Made by a program: the position numbers and the translations under genes
The notes under the pieces: model-generated
What the model was told of the DNA's origin: nothing
Databases searched by the model: none
Seen by the model: only the letters and a program-made list of their open reading frames with translations
Shown: piece by piece, positions 40,658-42,248 of the stretch
Position numbering within the stretch: the first letter of the stretch is position 1
Layout: the number at the start of each line of letters is the position of its first letter
Assembly: GCA_030684835.1 (NCBI GenBank)
Contig: JAUXWZ010000073.1
Coordinates: 1-42,248, forward strand
Source: Beijerinckiaceae bacterium
Lineage (GTDB): Bacteria; Pseudomonadota; Alphaproteobacteria; Rhizobiales; Beijerinckiaceae
Direction: 5' to 3'
Length of the DNA stretch: 42,248 nt

Positions 40658-41914
40658 TTACTGGGTTCGTTTCGTCTCAAGCGCGGTGATCATTGTCCGG
40701 CGCCTTGGCGCCACGAGCAAGCCTGCCACAATGCACGCGACGCCGGCCGCCGCAAATGTCCAACGCAAGCCCACGAACTCGGCCATTACACCAAACCCAA
40801 GCGCCCCAATGGCGGGCAGACCGCGAAAAATCAGTGTGTAGAGGCTCATCACGCGGCCACGCAGGGAATCATCGACCGCCGACTGAATTAGCGCCTGCAC
40901 ACTGGTGGACAGCGTATTGAGAGCATAACCCGACAGCGCAGCAAAGCCGAGGCCGATCCAGAGCGAGGTCGTGGACACCAGCCCCACCAGGGACAGGCCC
41001 GACAACGCGCCGCCAATGAAACACATATTGGTCAAGCCGCTGGTGCGCCCGTGAATAGCGACCCACAATGCGCTCACCATCGCGCCAACACCCATCGCGG
41101 ATGTGAGCCAGGCGAGGCCGGACGCGCCGGCGCCATAAATCTCTCCCGAAAAGGCGGGCAGCATATCCTGCAAGGGGCGCACAAAAACAGAGGCGACGGT
41201 CAGCATGATCATCAGCGGCCAGATGCCGGCATGGGTGCGCACATACGTCATCGACTCGCCCACGTCGCGCAGCAGGTTGCGTGAACGGTGATGCGTTGCG
41301 ACCCGCGCGGGCTGCGTCATCATGTGCATCAAAATTGCGAAAATGAACGTGCCTATCGCGTGAGCGACGAATGTTCCCAGGACGCCCCACATGGGGATCG
41401 TCAGCGCTGCGATAGCAGGGCCCACGAAGCGGCTGGCCTGAAACGACGCCGAGTCGAGCGATATTGCGGTCGGCACAAGTTCGCGCGGGACAGTGAGCGG
41501 CACGAGAGCATGCCGGCCTGCAGATGAAAACGCGTGCACCACGCCCAGCAACAACGTCAGGATTAAAAGCACCTCGATCGTCACCATGCCGGCCGCCATC
41601 AGCCCCGCAAGCAGCGCCGCCTGCGCAAACTGCAACCATTGCGTAATGCGCACCATCGTCAGCGCCGACATACGATCCGTCATCGCGCCCGCAAAGGGCG
41701 AGAGGATCAGGATCGGCACAAGATCTGCGGCGGCGATAATGCCAAGCCAAACAGTGGAATTGGTCAACTCCCACGCCAGCCAGCCGATGCCCACGCGTTG
41801 CATCCAGGAGGAAACAGCGGCCGGGGCGAGACCCGCCATGAACAACGCGTAATTGCGATGCCGCCAGACGGCGCTTACACGGCTTGAATGCTGATGCTTT
41901 TGTGGTGAGTTCAT
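40658..41914 (-). CDS. MFS transporter of the EntS/MFS_3 type
   Basis: 418 residues with about 12 membrane helices. It starts AVWRHRNYALFMAGLAPAAVSSWMQRVGIGWLAW-like, typical of EntS-type exporters, with SPFAGAMTDRM as the loop 2-3 motif and a repeat-related GRVMSLYTLIFRGLPAIG in the second half. These carriers export siderophores or other small molecules; the substrate here is unknown. The GST gene lies 80 nt downstream on the same strand. No strong ribosome site is visible at the start. Confidence 0.87.
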   Translation of the reverse strand: MNSPQKHQHSSRVSAVWRHRNYALFMAGLAPAAVSSWMQRVGIGWLAWELTNSTVWLGIIAAADLVPILILSPFAGAMTDRMSALTMVRITQWLQFAQAALLAGLMAAGMVTIEVLLILTLLLGVVHAFSSAGRHALVPLTVPRELVPTAISLDSASFQASRFVGPAIAALTIPMWGVLGTFVAHAIGTFIFAILMHMMTQPARVATHHRSRNLLRDVGESMTYVRTHAGIWPLMIMLTVASVFVRPLQDMLPAFSGEIYGAGASGLAWLTSAMGVGAMVSALWVAIHGRTSGLTNMCFIGGALSGLSLVGLVSTTSLWIGLGFAALSGYALNTLSTSVQALIQSAVDDSLRGRVMSLYTLIFRGLPAIGALGFGVMAEFVGLRWTFAAAGVACIVAGLLVAPRRRTMITALETKRTQ

Positions 41915-42093
41915 GCGCGCTCGCAGGACCGCGCTCAGGCAGATGGGCGCTGTTGAAGGTCAATACCCGTTGATGCCAGCATAGAGCAACAGGAACCTCT
42001 GTCTGGCGACGGCGCTGATAACTGTCCTTGCGCGTGTCACGAAGACCCGCTCAACTCGGGCGCTGATTCAGTAGATTGCGAGACGAACAACCT

Positions 42094-42248
42094 ATGCAGC
42101 CGATTACAACTCTGACGTTGAACCCAGCCATCGACAGCGCCAGCGAGGCCGACGAGGTGCGCCCCATCCACAAGGTGCGCACCCGCAACGAACGCTTCGA
42201 TCCGGGCGGCGGCGGCATTAACGTGAGCCGTGTCGTATGCGAACTGGG
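42094..42248 (+). CDS. PfkB-type 1-/6-phosphofructokinase family sugar kinase (3' end cut by window)
   Basis: 51 codons are visible: an N-terminus with TTLTLNPAIDSASEADEV and then RNERFDPGGGGINVSRVV. The Thr-Leu-x-x-Asn-Pro-Ala-Ile-Asp start and GGGGINV are the hallmarks of the Pfk-2/1-phosphofructokinase/tagatose-kinase branch of the PfkB family. These phosphorylate sugar phosphates with ATP; the branch cannot be settled from the N-terminus. It is divergent from the MFS gene at 41914, separated by 179 bp. Confidence 0.85.
   Translation, partial: MQPITTLTLNPAIDSASEADEVRPIHKVRTRNERFDPGGGGINVSRVVCEL

Noticed and set aside
1..42248. Mobile elements, CRISPR arrays, prophage or tRNA-linked integration sites
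   Set aside because: No transposase or integrase, no regularly spaced repeats and no tRNA-like sequence could be found on either strand.

Overview
The window is GC-rich, gene-dense DNA with alphaproteobacterial-looking housekeeping genes (purD, class II pyrC, a Crp-type regulator, phasin-like and YciA-type proteins). The most likely source is a soil or water member of the Hyphomicrobiales such as the Bradyrhizobium/Rhodopseudomonas/Bosea group; this placement is inferred from protein style only. No rRNA, tRNA, CRISPR array, transposase or phage gene was found.

Layout. 1-3109: truncated acyl-CoA thioesterase, MFS exporter, purD. 3230-8918: assorted accessory metabolism: a Tat-exported metallo-beta-lactamase-fold hydrolase, a fluoroacetate-dehalogenase-type hydrolase, a patatin-like protein, a 3-hydroxybenzoate 6-hydroxylase coupled to a MarR regulator with a palindrome-rich promoter, and a Crp/Fnr-type regulator. 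8919-10457: AT-rich gap, phasin-like protein, two small ORFs and a strong terminator. 10458-39737: a catabolic island. 39744-42248: possible structured RNA, maleylacetoacetate/maleylpyruvate isomerase-type GST, second MFS exporter and the start of a PfkB-type sugar kinase.

The island contains three complete xanthine-oxidase-family molybdenum hydroxylases and four periplasmic Bug/TctC-type solute receptors. Set A (11687-15332, plus strand) is divergent from receptor 1. Set B is split: its large subunit (26518-28848) heads a long minus-strand gene train, and its FAD and [2Fe-2S] subunits (15353-16728) end it. Between them are a class II dihydroorotase, an amidase, an acyl-CoA ligase, a hotdog thioesterase, a quinone-oxidoreductase-like enzyme, TcuA/TcuB, CoxG and receptor 2. 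Set C (33681-37337) follows a 4,5-dihydroxyphthalate-decarboxylase-like gene and is divergent from receptor 4. A UbiD-type decarboxylase with an XRE-type regulator, and receptor 3 with a class II aldolase, lie between sets B and C.

None of the three large subunits has the Cys-containing loop of true CO dehydrogenase. The island is therefore better read as machinery to take up, hydroxylate, decarboxylate, ring-open and CoA-activate an aromatic or N-heteroaromatic acid. The substrate cannot be told from sequence. A short palindrome of the form GCCAAWTTTGGTAC recurs in the receptor promoters and could be the operator that ties the island together.
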